DNA from: SZUA-36 sp963753105
GTDB lineage: Bacteria; Pseudomonadota; Gammaproteobacteria; Xanthomonadales; SZUA-36
Assembly: GCA_963753105.1 (NCBI GenBank)
Contig: CAVWBD010000001.1
Location: 372,001-436,000 of the forward strand
DNA length: 64,000 nucleotides
Direction: 5' to 3'
In this document: piece after piece, positions 17,988-26,790 of the stretch
How positions within the stretch are numbered: the stretch's first letter is position 1
How the letters are laid out: every line of letters starts with the position of its first letter
Notes under the pieces: model-generated
Database searches by the model: none
What the model was told of the DNA's origin: nothing
The model's input: only the letters and a program-made list of their open reading frames with translations
Made by a program: the position numbers and the translations under genes

Positions 17988-19619
17988 CTACTGCATCAGA
18001 GACTTGATCTGCTCGTCCTGGCCGGTCAGTTGCCAGCGGATCAGCGAAACCGGAATCAGACCCGTTTCATCAACCTGGCTGAAGAATTCGGAAAGCCTGA
18101 TGCCATCCTTTGATTGGCTGCCCATTTCACCCAGTAGTTGCTCGATCAGGTACTTGCCGGTGATATAGCTGGTGCCATAACCCGGTTGACGCAGGTACAG
18201 CAATTGCTCGAACCCCAATAGATCCAGTTCCTCGCTCATCCAGCCACGCGGGGTGTACTTGACGTGGAAATCACGCGCTTCCTTCAGGGTGAATATATTG
18301 GCGTGCGCGTAGAGCGAGCCCAGGCCACGGGCCGCACGCTGGGCCAGCATGATCCACACCAGTTCCCGGGCGCGCGGGTTATCATCAAACAGACCCGCGT
18401 GCATCATCATTTCCTCGAAACCGGTCGACATACCCTCGGCACGGCTGTCCCAGATGTTGTACAACAGCGGTCCCCGGCGGATGGGGCTCGGGTGCGGACG
18501 GGTTTCCATCATCGCCAGGTCAAACCAGTGGTACCAGTGGGTCCATAGCGCCATTGGCTCATGGTGAGAGACGATATAGAAGAAGTTGCGTGATTCCTCC
18601 GGCACAAATTCACCCATGTGCTCACGCAATACCGGTTCGATAAAATCATAATCCGGGAAGATGTCTTCATTCTTCAAAAAGTCAGTAAATTTCACCACCG
18701 ATTGCTCGGCGTGTTCCCGGTATTCTTCTTCAGTGGCGATGGGTACCAACGGTGGCAGATTTCGATTGTGGTGTTCCTCCAGCACCAGCATCGAATGTGC
18801 ACGGTCCAGTTCGCGCCTGAGCAGTGCGACCTCTTCCTCCCAACTCAACGGCACCAGGTGCACATTGCGCAAAGCCCAGGTGTAATTTTCTTTGCCAATA
18901 CCGGAGGGGCCGGTTTTTGAGGGGGCCTGTTGTTCTAACCAGGCCACAAATTCGGCGGTCGCGATTTGCGCATTTTCAAGAGCTGTCTTGAACCCGTCAT
19001 CGCAATCAGCGGTTTTGGCTGCCAACTCGAGCAATACCTCGTGCTGGTTTTTGAGGTCCCCGATACCTGCCGCCCAAAGCTCCTGGGCATTACCCACCAG
19101 GTTGACCCGCGCCTGTTTCAACAGCGGCGGGATGGTACGCAGTTCAGCGGCGAGTTTTTTCTCAGCTTGCGTTTCAAGTGGGAAATCGTAGGTCCACAAT
19201 TCCACCGGCGCGTGATGCACAGGGCCTTCGTGGGCAGGCGTATCGCTTTGATAGGTCCACACCGAGGTGTAATAGGCCGGGTCACGCACCCAGGGTTTCA
19301 GTACGCGGATATTGAAATCCATGCCGTTCATCTCGGCCCTTAGCAAATGCCAGTCCACCTGTTGTGCCACCGGCCATTCACCGATATCAAATGACATCAA
19401 GCGGCTCTGGTAGGTTTTCAGCTCAAGGTGGCGGCGGGCAGTCGTCTGGGCCGTGTAATCGGGCGCGCCATCGAGCAGGGGTGGTGACTCGAACTCACGC
19501 CAGTCTTCAAAAAGTATTTGTAGATCGTCATGACCTTTACCGTTTCCCACGTTCTGTGTCTCCCCTGTTGCAGGTGACAGGATAAATACAAGAAGTAATA
19601 CGAGTATTACCGGCTTCAT
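17988..19619 (-). CDS. DUF885-family exported peptidase-like protein
   Basis: 543 residues with a signal peptide (residues 1-19, ending ATGE). It has the length and helical, Trp/His-rich make-up of DUF885 proteins, thought to be zinc carboxypeptidase-like. Relevant segments are VSHHEPMALWTHWYHWFD, IWDSRAEGMSTGFEEMMMHAG, where the family usually has its catalytic Glu/His helix, and a late QPGYGTSYITGKYLIE. The canonical HExxH is not intact, so activity is uncertain. Its ATG overlaps the TGA of the upstream GFA gene. Confidence 0.78.
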   Translation of the reverse strand: MKPVILVLLLVFILSPATGETQNVGNGKGHDDLQILFEDWREFESPPLLDGAPDYTAQTTARRHLELKTYQSRLMSFDIGEWPVAQQVDWHLLRAEMNGMDFNIRVLKPWVRDPAYYTSVWTYQSDTPAHEGPVHHAPVELWTYDFPLETQAEKKLAAELRTIPPLLKQARVNLVGNAQELWAAGIGDLKNQHEVLLELAAKTADCDDGFKTALENAQIATAEFVAWLEQQAPSKTGPSGIGKENYTWALRNVHLVPLSWEEEVALLRRELDRAHSMLVLEEHHNRNLPPLVPIATEEEYREHAEQSVVKFTDFLKNEDIFPDYDFIEPVLREHMGEFVPEESRNFFYIVSHHEPMALWTHWYHWFDLAMMETRPHPSPIRRGPLLYNIWDSRAEGMSTGFEEMMMHAGLFDDNPRARELVWIMLAQRAARGLGSLYAHANIFTLKEARDFHVKYTPRGWMSEELDLLGFEQLLYLRQPGYGTSYITGKYLIEQLLGEMGSQSKDGIRLSEFFSQVDETGLIPVSLIRWQLTGQDEQIKSLMQ

Positions 19620-20033
19620 CTCGGTGGCCCCTCGTCATGTTCTGGTAGTGACGCTGCGCTTGTATACCACTCCGGTCTCGATGCACAGAAAATGTTCTTG
19701 TCCGGACGGATACCGGGGTCTTCGTCCAAGTGTGCCGGCAGGTACGATGACCACCTTGCCACTCTTGGACAGCCAGGGCAGTGATGAACCGCAGTTTTTA
19801 CAGAACGACGTGGCAAAGTACCTGGTCTCTTCCGGGTCATAGCGGCCAACTTTTTCTTCACCGTCCAGCCAATGAAAATCACCCGGCGCGACAAAGAGGT
19901 TGGACGCGTGTGCACTGCCGGTAAATTTCCGGCAGCGTGAACAATGGCAGTACTGGAAAACCCCCATGTTGCCGGTAAGTTCATATCTGACTTTGCGGCA
20001 CAGGCAACTGCCGGTAACTTTGTTCTCTGACAT
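19616..20033 (-). CDS. GFA/CENP-V domain zinc protein (one frameshift near the C terminus)
   Basis: The family zinc motifs are present: GSCLCRKVRY (residues 8-17), CHCSRCRK (about 29-36) and FCKNCGSSLPW (about 77-87). The family resembles glutathione-dependent formaldehyde-activating enzymes. The plain frame ends at 19635 with an atypical tail; shifting one base near 19728 (an ACACTTGG run) gives LDEDPGIRPDKNIFCASRPEW, the expected family ending, and a stop at 19616 that overlaps the DUF885 start. The true gene is therefore taken as 20033-19616. Confidence 0.8.
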
Positions 20034-20082
20034 GACGTACTCCGTGATTGAATTAATCCGGCCTGATCATAGGCCAATATGT

Positions 20083-20704
20083 CTATTCCGGATTATAAAC
20101 AAAACGAAACCAGGCAAATTTTTGTTCACCACCCGCCGGGGTGATGTGCACATCAAGACCCGTGTCGAGCAAATCGAAGCCTGGTCCCAGTTCTGAACAC
20201 AGTTTTTCAGCATCGTACTGGACGATTTCAAGCCCGCTGCATTTTTTGGGTCCACCGATGGCAAAGGTCATGATGATCGCGTGACCACCGGCTTGCAGGG
20301 TGTTCTTTAAAGTCTCCACGTAACCGGTCCGGTCCGCTTTGTCTGTCAGGAAGTGGAACACCGCACGGTCATGCCATAGCTGAAACCGGTGCGGTGGATC
20401 AAATACCGTTACATCTGCCTCGTACCACTCGACCTGCTCAGCCCGGTCACCCAATCTTTCGCGGGCATGGGCCAAGGCACTGGCTGACACATCCAGCACC
20501 GTGATAGCCGTGTACCCTGCATCAAACAGCGCATCCACCAGCGTGGACGCCCCGCCGCCGATATCTATCAGTGGTGCTTGTCTTGTCCAGCCCCGTTTCA
20601 CTGATAAGACGCAGTGACAATTCAGGCTCTGGTTGATACCAACTCACTTCCGTCGCCGGCCTGGTGGTGTATACGTTTTCCCAATGATTCTTCCTGTCGG
20701 TCAT
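20083..20704 (-). CDS. Class I SAM-dependent methyltransferase (one frameshift)
   Basis: Two frames make one protein of about 206 residues. The start (20704) reads MTDRKNHWENVYTTRPATEVSW with the Trp-Tyr-Gln block typical of trans-aconitate/thiopurine-like methyltransferases. After a break near 20580 it continues APLIDIGGGASTLVDAL, which is SAM motif I, then VLDVSASAL and HDRAVFHFLTD. Acceptor unknown. It lies immediately upstream of the GFA gene in the same orientation. Confidence 0.8.
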
Positions 20705-20864
20705 TCTGCTCCACCGTCAAACACCCGCTGTGACATTGTATCTGACAAATTCCATCGCCTGCCCCAGATAATTTGAAACCTGTCGGGCATCTGGTAGTCA
20801 TAGTCAAGTGCAATCGTTATTATTGTGATTATCCGTATTGTTGAGGAGGCATCAGGAGCAGTTT

Positions 20865-21549
20865 ATGAAATTTTCGAAACTCACTTTAATCACCGCCGTG
20901 TTATTAACCGGTATGCTGGCCCTCGCGCCGGCCTGGGCCAAGAAAGACCTGCCCGCGATCAATGATGAAGGCATGGAACTGGTCAAGGATTCCGAACTGG
21001 CCACGGTGTACGCAGATCCGGGTGTGGACCTGGGTATTTACAAACGCATCCTGCTTGAAGACGCCACGGTGGCTTTCAAGAAGAACTGGCAGCGTGACCA
21101 GAATCGCGGTTATGGCCTGAAGGTCCGCAACTCGGACATGGAGCGTATTACCGAGGACGTGGCAACACTGTTCCGGGAAGTCTTTACCAAGGAATTACAG
21201 GATGGCGGCTATGAAATGGCTGAAGAGGCTGGTCCCGATGTATTGATCGTCAAGCCGGCAATCGTTGATCTCGATGTGCATGCACCCGATATTCGTAGCG
21301 CGGGTAGCACGTCGCAGCTATTCCGAGTCGGCGGGTGAAATGACGTTGAACCTGGAGCTTTTTGATTCGTTGACCGGTGACAAGATCGTCAAGGCCACCG
21401 ACCGGAAACGTGACTGGGACAGGGGTTACATGGAATGGCGGACGAGCGTCAGCAACCGTGCGGATGCCAGGCGGATGATGACTTCCTGGGCCAAGGCGCT
21501 CAGGAACGCACTGGACGAAGCCAGGGCATCGACAGGCAATAGCAACTGA
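20865..21549 (+). CDS. DUF3313-family exported protein (one frameshift)
   Basis: Signal peptide at residues 1-25 (ending PAWA). The mature protein matches the DUF3313 pattern: YADPGVDLGIYKRILLEDATVAF, then VLIVKPAIVDLDVHAPDI, and, after a frame break near 21303-21318, SYSESAGEMTLNLELFDSLTGD and a C-terminal helix (MMTSWAKALRNALDEA). Probable outer-membrane-associated or periplasmic protein of unknown function. ATG 20865 has AGGAG upstream. A strong terminator follows. Confidence 0.78.
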
Positions 21550-21605
21550 ACAAGGAACGTAGCGGGCCGACAGCCCGGTGCGTATCCTTATCGCTATATT
21601 AAAGA

Positions 21606-21638
21606 AACGAACGCCAGTAATGCCGGCGTTCGTTTTTT
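21606..21638. terminator. Rho-independent terminator, probably bidirectional
   Basis: 10-bp stem AACGAACGCC/GGCGTTCGTT with a short loop, followed by six T on the plus strand. It serves the DUF3313 gene and, because the complement ends in TTTCTTT, may also end the cold shock gene transcript from the other side. Confidence 0.88.
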
Positions 21639-21656
21639 ATGATCGGGTGGGTTTCT

Positions 21657-21860
21657 TTAAACCGCTACGACCTTGGTTGCGCAAGGTCCTTTCTGACCTT
21701 CGCCAACTTCGTACTCAACCTGCTGCCCGTCACTCAGGGTCGCATAACCTTCGCTCTTAATTTCGGAGTAGTGTACAAACAGATCTTTTCCGCCATCTTC
21801 CGGGGTAATAAACCCGTAGCCTTTGGATGCATCAAACCACTTAACTGTGCCTAAACTCAT
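21657..21860 (-). CDS. CspA-family cold shock protein
   Basis: 67 residues, exactly the size of single cold-shock-domain proteins. RNP1 (KGYGFITP) and RNP2 (DLFVHY) are intact. It binds single-stranded RNA and acts as an RNA chaperone. The start is ATG 21860 (MSLGTVKWF); an in-frame extension to 22037 is the leader. A TATAAT box lies on the minus strand at 21963-21968, which would give a leader of roughly 95-100 bases, as in cold-inducible csp genes. Confidence 0.93.
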   Translation of the reverse strand: MSLGTVKWFDASKGYGFITPEDGGKDLFVHYSEIKSEGYATLSDGQQVEYEVGEGQKGPCATKVVAV

Positions 21861-21962
21861 AACTTCATTTCCTTGCTTTGTTAAAAAGGGAACTCCCTCA
21901 AAAAACCCTGCCAAAACGGTTCCCAGTAATACTGTTGACATTCTGTGGGTCATGTCGCGCCG

Positions 21963-21968
21963 ATTATA
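21963..21968 (-). promoter_or_regulatory. Candidate -10 box of the cold shock gene
   Basis: TATAAT on the minus strand about 103 bases before the csp start codon. No good -35 hexamer is found at 16-18 bases, so this is a partial match only. Confidence 0.4.
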
Positions 21969-22129
21969 AACCATGTTTTTATTCGGCACCCCGGTTTTCA
22001 CCATACTGGTGGGCTCCGGAACTGCGCAGTGTACCATGTAAATTGCATCAAAAATAAAATAACGGAATGGGTAAAATCAATTGCAGTAATGACAGCGCAC
22101 TGATTTGAACCACCGAGAGGACAGATGAA

Positions 22130-23290
22130 ATGCCAATGACACCCCGCGAGCGTGTTTTAACCGCCATCAATCATGAAGAGCCCGACCGCGTGCCGATCGT
22201 CATCGGTGTCAACAACGCCACCGGTATGAAGATGAAGCCTTACCAGGGTATCAAGCAGATAGCCGGCATCGAGGCGCCGGATAATTACATTTACGACTGG
22301 CCGGAACTGGGTACGGCCGAGATCGACGAGGAAACCCTGCTACGCCTGCGCTCCGATGTGCGCGGAGTACTGGACCAGGAACCCGCAGAGATACTGAAAA
22401 CCCGTCGTGAACGTGAACCCCACGGTGACTGTTATGACTCATGGGGTTGCGGACAAATGGAAATCACCCCGGGTGACTGGTTCCCGGGTATCCACCCGCT
22501 CGCGGATGCTCGCACCATCGAAGATCTGGACGCCTACCCGAACTGGCCGGATATGACTGACCCGAGCCGTGTCGCCCATGTGCGTGAGCACGCCCGCCAA
22601 CTGGCTGCAGACGATCAGTACGCCATCATGGCAACACCGTGGTTGTTGTTCCCCTTTGAGCGCGCCCACGCCATGCAGGGTATGGAAACATTCCTGCTGA
22701 ACATGGCCATGGACCCCGAATTTGCACGTGCTTTTTTGGAAAAAATTGCGGATCACTGCAAGCAGCTGATGGGGCACTTCCTCGATGAACTGGGTGATAA
22801 CGTGGATATCATCAAGATCGGTGATGACCTGGGTATCCAGAAAGGCCTGATGATTTCACCAAAAATGTACCGAGAGATTATCAAGCCCGTGCATGCCGAT
22901 TTTATCGACTTCATCAAAGCCAGGACCCACGCCAAGGTGCTGTTCCACTCCTGTGGAGACGTGGCGCCGCTAATCGGGGACTTTATCGAGATTGGTGTGG
23001 ATATCCTGAACCCCATACAGACCTCGACCGGTTCGATTTCCGACCTGCCGGCACTGAAAAAGCAGTACGGCAAAAATATCGTTTTCTGTGGCGCCATCGA
23101 CAGCCACCGTATCCTGCCTTACGGCAGTGTCGAGGAAGTGCGGGCGGAAGTTAAACGCGTGATGCAGGTTTTAGGCCCGGGCGGCGGTTACCTGCTGGGC
23201 GCGGTACACACGGTGATGAATGATGTGCCACCGGAAAATGTGCTGGCCATGGTGGATGCCGTTGAAGAATTCGGTCATTACCCACTTTAA
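22130..23290 (+). CDS. Uroporphyrinogen decarboxylase-family protein (corrinoid methyltransferase-like)
   Basis: 386 residues of the URO-D superfamily TIM barrel: MTPRERVLTAINHEEPDRVPI at the start, FHSCGDVAPLIGDFIEIGVDILNPIQ near 272, GAIDSHRILPYGSVEEV near 322. H273, C275 and C320 form the HxC...C zinc site of methylcobamide:CoM methyltransferase (MtaA)-like proteins. True HemE lacks this pattern, so heme synthesis is unlikely. GAGAGG lies about 9 bases upstream of ATG 22130. No corrinoid protein is adjacent; substrate unknown. Confidence 0.85.
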   Translation: MPMTPRERVLTAINHEEPDRVPIVIGVNNATGMKMKPYQGIKQIAGIEAPDNYIYDWPELGTAEIDEETLLRLRSDVRGVLDQEPAEILKTRREREPHGDCYDSWGCGQMEITPGDWFPGIHPLADARTIEDLDAYPNWPDMTDPSRVAHVREHARQLAADDQYAIMATPWLLFPFERAHAMQGMETFLLNMAMDPEFARAFLEKIADHCKQLMGHFLDELGDNVDIIKIGDDLGIQKGLMISPKMYREIIKPVHADFIDFIKARTHAKVLFHSCGDVAPLIGDFIEIGVDILNPIQTSTGSISDLPALKKQYGKNIVFCGAIDSHRILPYGSVEEVRAEVKRVMQVLGPGGGYLLGAVHTVMNDVPPENVLAMVDAVEEFGHYPL

Positions 23291-23381
23291 ATTCAAATAT
23301 GACACGAGTATTTGTCAGGCAAGTGCGTACATTTTTTCACGACACTTCTTTTTGGCTGTGCCGGGTATTCCTTCCGGGGAT

Positions 23382-23410
23382 TGTGGGAGCCCGCTTGCGG
23401 GCGATGCTCC
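23382..23410 (+). repeat. REP-like hairpin sequence
   Basis: TGTGGGAGCCCGCTTGCGGG followed by CGATGCTCC. The head GTGG plus GC hairpin matches the layout of the abundant REP elements of Pseudomonas and relatives, which are moved by RAYT proteins. No RAYT gene is in the window. Confidence 0.65.
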
Positions 23411-23566
23411 TTCGCACATTTCTCCCCTAACCCCTCTCAGGATTCGGTGCGGTGCTTAATGTCGCCCACACCGGCAAAACCACCGGGCTGTAATGAAACG
23501 GTCTTTGCGATTGCTCTTAAAGTCTGCAGCGGAGTATTTCGAGCTGTGCCGGGGTGTTCCTTGCCC

Positions 23567-23627
23567 GGGACCGTAATTCGTCGGGATACGAATTACCGAG
23601 CGCCCATGGATGGCTTGAGCGTGTCCC
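23567..23627 (-). repeat. Interspersed multi-hairpin repeat, type A copy 2
   Basis: On the minus strand it begins GGGACACGC and ends ACGGTCCC, like 12697-12757. Its stems are different: CCATCCATGG, and AATTCGT-ATCCCG-ACGAATT. The arms pair exactly despite sharing no sequence with copy 1. Confidence 0.75.
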
Positions 23628-23697
23628 GGGAAGGAAACCCGGCACAGCCAAAAGGATAAATTGTGCTCTTTTGAGAAGTTCCTTCATGCTGAAAATA

Positions 23698-23780
23698 ATC
23701 GCGACCAGCTTCGCCGGTTATGTTCAGGATGAACGGTATGCCGCGGGCGCAGGACGCGCACGAGCGGCGGCTCCCACAGG
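23698..23780 (-). repeat. Interspersed multi-hairpin repeat, type B copy 2
   Basis: Near-identical to 1119-1201, including the GTTC-ATCCT-GAAC core and the CCCGCGGCATACCG segment. On the minus strand it begins with the REP-like head TGTGGGAGC. Confidence 0.8.
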
Positions 23781-23843
23781 TTACGAAAAAATGCAGGCGC
23801 TTACCTGATAACCGACACGTCGTGATCCAAATCTTCTTACTTT

Positions 23844-24494
23844 CTAGGAAATGCTGCCTCCTGTTGGAAGCACGTAGGAATACACCGCCACAAAGTGACA
23901 AAAGCTTCCTAGCAAGACAAACATGTGGAATATGGCGTGATTGAGCGGAATCTTCTTGATGCCGTATATAACCGCACCGACCGTGTAGGCAACACCCCCA
24001 ATAATCAGCCACCACAGACCGTCTGCAGAGAGGTTATTGATCAGCGGTTTTATCGCAAAGATGATCATCCAGCCCATAAATACATACATCAGGGTGGATA
24101 GAACGTCGTACCGCCCGGTGAAGAACAACTTCAGGATGATACCGGCCACGGCGATGCCCCAGGAAACACCAAAAATCACCCAGCCAACCCAACCATTCAG
24201 CGTAACCAGTGTGAAAGGAGTGTATGTGCCCGCAATCAGGACATATATGGTGGCGTGGTCAAACACGCGCAAACGGCTTCTTACTTTCGGGTCTTTGGCT
24301 GAGTGGTAGAAAGTCGAAGCGGCGTACAGGCAGATTAAACTTGCCCCGAAGATGCTGACGCCCACGATATGCCATGCATTGCCGTGCAGGCTTGCTTTAA
24401 CGACCATCAATACCAGCGCAACGATACCCAGAAAGAAACCGATGGCGTGAGAGACGATGTTGATCTTCTCTTCCAGTGGTGAGTAGTGCTTCAT
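23844..24494 (-). CDS. Hemolysin III/TrhA-family (PAQR) membrane protein
   Basis: 216 residues with seven predicted TM helices. Family residues are present: the first motif EEKINIVSHAIGFFLG (His16), ASTFYHSAKDPKVRSRLRVFDH with the Ser/His/Asp metal-site residues near 61-79, and NHAIFHMFVLLGSFCHF near the end with the two late His. Members are homologous to adiponectin receptors; the bacterial role is thought to be in membrane lipid homeostasis. Toxin activity is not implied. Confidence 0.9.
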   Translation of the reverse strand: MKHYSPLEEKINIVSHAIGFFLGIVALVLMVVKASLHGNAWHIVGVSIFGASLICLYAASTFYHSAKDPKVRSRLRVFDHATIYVLIAGTYTPFTLVTLNGWVGWVIFGVSWGIAVAGIILKLFFTGRYDVLSTLMYVFMGWMIIFAIKPLINNLSADGLWWLIIGGVAYTVGAVIYGIKKIPLNHAIFHMFVLLGSFCHFVAVYSYVLPTGGSIS

Positions 24495-24513
24495 TCAGGC
24501 GATTATCCCTGGA

Positions 24514-25893
24514 TCAGATTTTACGGGCACGGACATTGCGGCCCTTGACCTTGCCATCGGCAAAATAATCGAGTGCCTGGCGCAAAGCCGATCGCTCAAT
24601 TGCTACAAAACTGGACATATCGAATATATCAATTTTACCTATCTGCGACCCGGCCAGACCGGCATCACCGGTCAGTGCGCCCAGCAGATCACCGGGTCGT
24701 ATTTTGTTTTTTCTGCCTGCATCCAGCTGTAGCGTGACCATGGGTGCCTGCAAACTGTAGTCGGGGCTACGATCCAGTGACTGGTAAACATCACAGATAC
24801 AGGGTTTCTGCTGGTATCCCTCTATTGCATTTATCCTCCACTGCTCGGACTCGGTGAAAATACTCAGGGCCATGCCTTTCTCACCCGCCCTGCCGGTCCG
24901 CCCGATACGATGAACAAAAATCTCGGGGTCACGCGGTAATTCATAGTTGATCACCACCTGCAGTGATTTGATATCCAGGCCACGGGCGGCGACATCCGTT
25001 GCCACCAGCACCGGGCAGGAGTTATTGGCAAACATGACCAGCACCTGGTCGCGCTCACGCTGGTCCAGGTCACCGTGGATGGCGAGTGCATCAATTTTAT
25101 TGTCACGCAGCAGATGGGCAACCTGGTCGCATTGCTTCTTGGTATGGCAAAAGATCAAGGCATTATCGGGCTGATAATGTTCAAACAGGGCCAACAGGGT
25201 ATTGTTGCGTTCGTGTTTTTTTACCTCGTAAAACAATTGCTCAATGACACCGGGTTTGTGTTCGGCCTCAGCCGTAACGGTGACCGGGTCGCGTTGAATG
25301 GAACGGCACATCTTCCTGATTGCTTCCGGATAGGTTGCCGAAAACAGCAGTGTCTGGCGGGACCTGGGTGTTTGCGTAATGATCTCGGTCATCACATCAA
25401 AAAAGCCCATGTCCAGCATCCGGTCTGCCTCATCCAGCACCAGGGTTTTGAGTTCATTGAGTTTTAGATTCTCTTTGCGCAGGTGATCCTGGATTCGGCC
25501 CGGCGTGCCAACAACGATATGCGCCCCGTGTTCCAGCGAACCCTTTTGCGGTCCGAACGGTTTGCCGCCACAGAGTAAAATCAGCTTGATATTGGGGATG
25601 CTGCGAGCCAGCCTGCGAAGCTCCTTGCCTACCTGGTCAGCCAGTTCCCGTGTCGGGCATAACACCAGTGCCTGCACGCCAAAGAAGCGGGGATTGATCT
25701 GTTCCAGCAAGCCAATGCCAAATGCCGCGGTCTTACCACTACCCGTCTTTGCCTGTACGATCAGGTCCCTGCCCTTCAATACATGCGGCAGGCTCTGCGC
25801 CTGGACAGGTGTCATTTTTTTATACCCAAGCGATTCCAGGTTCTTTTGTTGGGCGCCTGATATGGGTAGAGATGAAAAACTGTCACTGGCCAT
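24514..25893 (-). CDS. dbpA: DEAD-box ATP-dependent RNA helicase DbpA
   Basis: 459 residues. The Q motif (TPVQAQSLPHVL), Walker A AKTGSGKT (48-55), PTRELA, DEAD, SAT and HRIGRTGRAG are all present. The C-terminal RNA-binding domain (LQLDAGRKNKIRPGDLLGAL ending VKGRNVRARK) is the DbpA domain that binds hairpin 92 of 23S rRNA for 50S assembly. The start ATG 25893 has AAGGA upstream and is one base past the stop of the YaiI-like gene; the longer frame upstream overlaps that gene and is not used. Confidence 0.93.
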   Translation of the reverse strand: MASDSFSSLPISGAQQKNLESLGYKKMTPVQAQSLPHVLKGRDLIVQAKTGSGKTAAFGIGLLEQINPRFFGVQALVLCPTRELADQVGKELRRLARSIPNIKLILLCGGKPFGPQKGSLEHGAHIVVGTPGRIQDHLRKENLKLNELKTLVLDEADRMLDMGFFDVMTEIITQTPRSRQTLLFSATYPEAIRKMCRSIQRDPVTVTAEAEHKPGVIEQLFYEVKKHERNNTLLALFEHYQPDNALIFCHTKKQCDQVAHLLRDNKIDALAIHGDLDQRERDQVLVMFANNSCPVLVATDVAARGLDIKSLQVVINYELPRDPEIFVHRIGRTGRAGEKGMALSIFTESEQWRINAIEGYQQKPCICDVYQSLDRSPDYSLQAPMVTLQLDAGRKNKIRPGDLLGALTGDAGLAGSQIGKIDIFDMSSFVAIERSALRQALDYFADGKVKGRNVRARKI

Positions 25894-25894
25894 A

Positions 25895-26353
25895 TTACGT
25901 ATCCTTTCCGGCGTGTTTGGCCAGTAATTTATCCAGGTGGTCCGCAAAAGTTTTGCGGTCAGCCTGGTTGAGTGCCGGCGGACCACCAGTATCAATTCCG
26001 CTACCACGCAAGGTATCCATGAAATCCCTTATGTTCAGACGGGCCTTGATGTTTTCGGTGGTATACATTTCCCCGCGCGGGCTAAGTGCATGACCGCCTT
26101 TCTCAATCACCTCGTTCGCCAGCGGTATATCAGCCGTGATAACAAGGTCACCAGCGCTGGTTCTCTTGACAATCTCGTCGTCTGCGACATCAAAACCCGC
26201 TGACACCTGGACAGAGTGGATAAAACGTGACGGTGGTACGCGTATGGGTTGATTGGCGATCAGAGTGACAGGCACACGGGTACGCTCAGCCGCCTTGAAC
26301 AGGATTTCCTTGATCACTACCGGGCATGCGTCTGCATCCACCCAAATTTTCAT
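25895..26353 (-). CDS. YaiI/YqxD family protein (UPF0178)
   Basis: 152 residues. MKIWVDADACPVVIKEILFKAAERT at the start and VVTADIPLA-like VITADIPLANEVIEKGGHALSPRGEMY are the signature of this PIN-like family. Acidic residues D6, D8 and D84 could bind metal. Function unproven. It ends one base before the dbpA start, suggesting co-transcription. Confidence 0.9.
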   Translation of the reverse strand: MKIWVDADACPVVIKEILFKAAERTRVPVTLIANQPIRVPPSRFIHSVQVSAGFDVADDEIVKRTSAGDLVITADIPLANEVIEKGGHALSPRGEMYTTENIKARLNIRDFMDTLRGSGIDTGGPPALNQADRKTFADHLDKLLAKHAGKDT

Positions 26354-26362
26354 GTTATTGCT

Positions 26363-26790
26363 TCACGTCGCCGCAGCCTTTTCACTCAGGTAAAAATGCC
26401 ACAGCATCCTTGCCGCCGTAGCACGATGGGGTTTCCAGCCTTGTGTAAACTGTTCCAGTTCCGATTGCGTGGGTCTGCGTGATAACCCCTTTAATCTCTG
26501 GTATGCCGCGGCCAGGGCAATGTCTCCAACCGGCCAGGCATATCCGGCCGGCACAGTGCCATTAACAGGTAAATCCTGGCTGTCCAGGGTCCAATACCTT
26601 TTATTGAGGTGAGTTTCTCAAACACAACCCCGTCGGTTTTGTTTCCCAGTTCATGCAGGTCGAGCGCACCACCCTCAATTGCCCCTGCAGCATTGATGAA
26701 ATACATGGCTTTTTGCCGGGTAACACCAAGAGACTGTAGAAAATCTACGCCATTAACAAGGATTTTGGCTGGCGTCAGTGGTTTACGCAA
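26363..26790 (-). pseudogene. AlkA-type DNA-3-methyladenine glycosylase, N-terminal half missing and one frameshift
   Basis: What remains is the HhH-GPD catalytic half: LQSLGVTRQKAMYF, then the helix-hairpin-helix LTSIKGIGPWTARIYL, and, after a break near 26540, WPVGDIALAAAYQRLKG with the catalytic Asp, then FTQGWKPHRATAARMLWHFY. The usual first 80-100 residues are absent; the sequence upstream is the end of an unrelated SnoaL-like gene, which it overlaps by 16 bases. It is therefore truncated whatever the cause of the frameshift. Confidence 0.75.

Larger units (their letters stand above)
23351..23655. repeat. 305-bp element with about 28-bp imperfect inverted ends
   Basis: The left arm TTTGGCTGTGCCGGGTATTC (continuing CTTCCGGG) and the complement of the right arm (23625-23655) match over about 28 bases with one indel. 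A third copy in direct orientation (23543-23569) lies inside. The structure resembles a MITE or a mosaic of nested repeats. No clear target duplication was seen. Confidence 0.6.
23291..23843. other. 553-bp intergenic region made of repeats
   Basis: No supported gene. It contains a pair of inverted 28-bp arms at 23351-23380 and 23625-23655, a third partial copy of the arm, a REP-type hairpin (23382-23410), a type A repeat (23567-23627) and a type B repeat (23698-23780). Open frames here lack ribosome sites and cross the repeats. Confidence 0.7.

Noticed and set aside
22130..23290. HemE (uroporphyrinogen decarboxylase) of heme synthesis
   Set aside because: The HxC...C zinc site and the overall length point to the MtaA-like branch, not HemE.
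23312..23659. 115-codon plus-strand open frame
   Set aside because: It runs across the inverted-repeat element and has no start signal; repeat DNA rather than a gene.
23844..24494. Toxin (hemolysin) interpretation of the hemolysin III family gene
   Set aside because: The family is PAQR-like membrane proteins of housekeeping type; haemolysis is a historical name.
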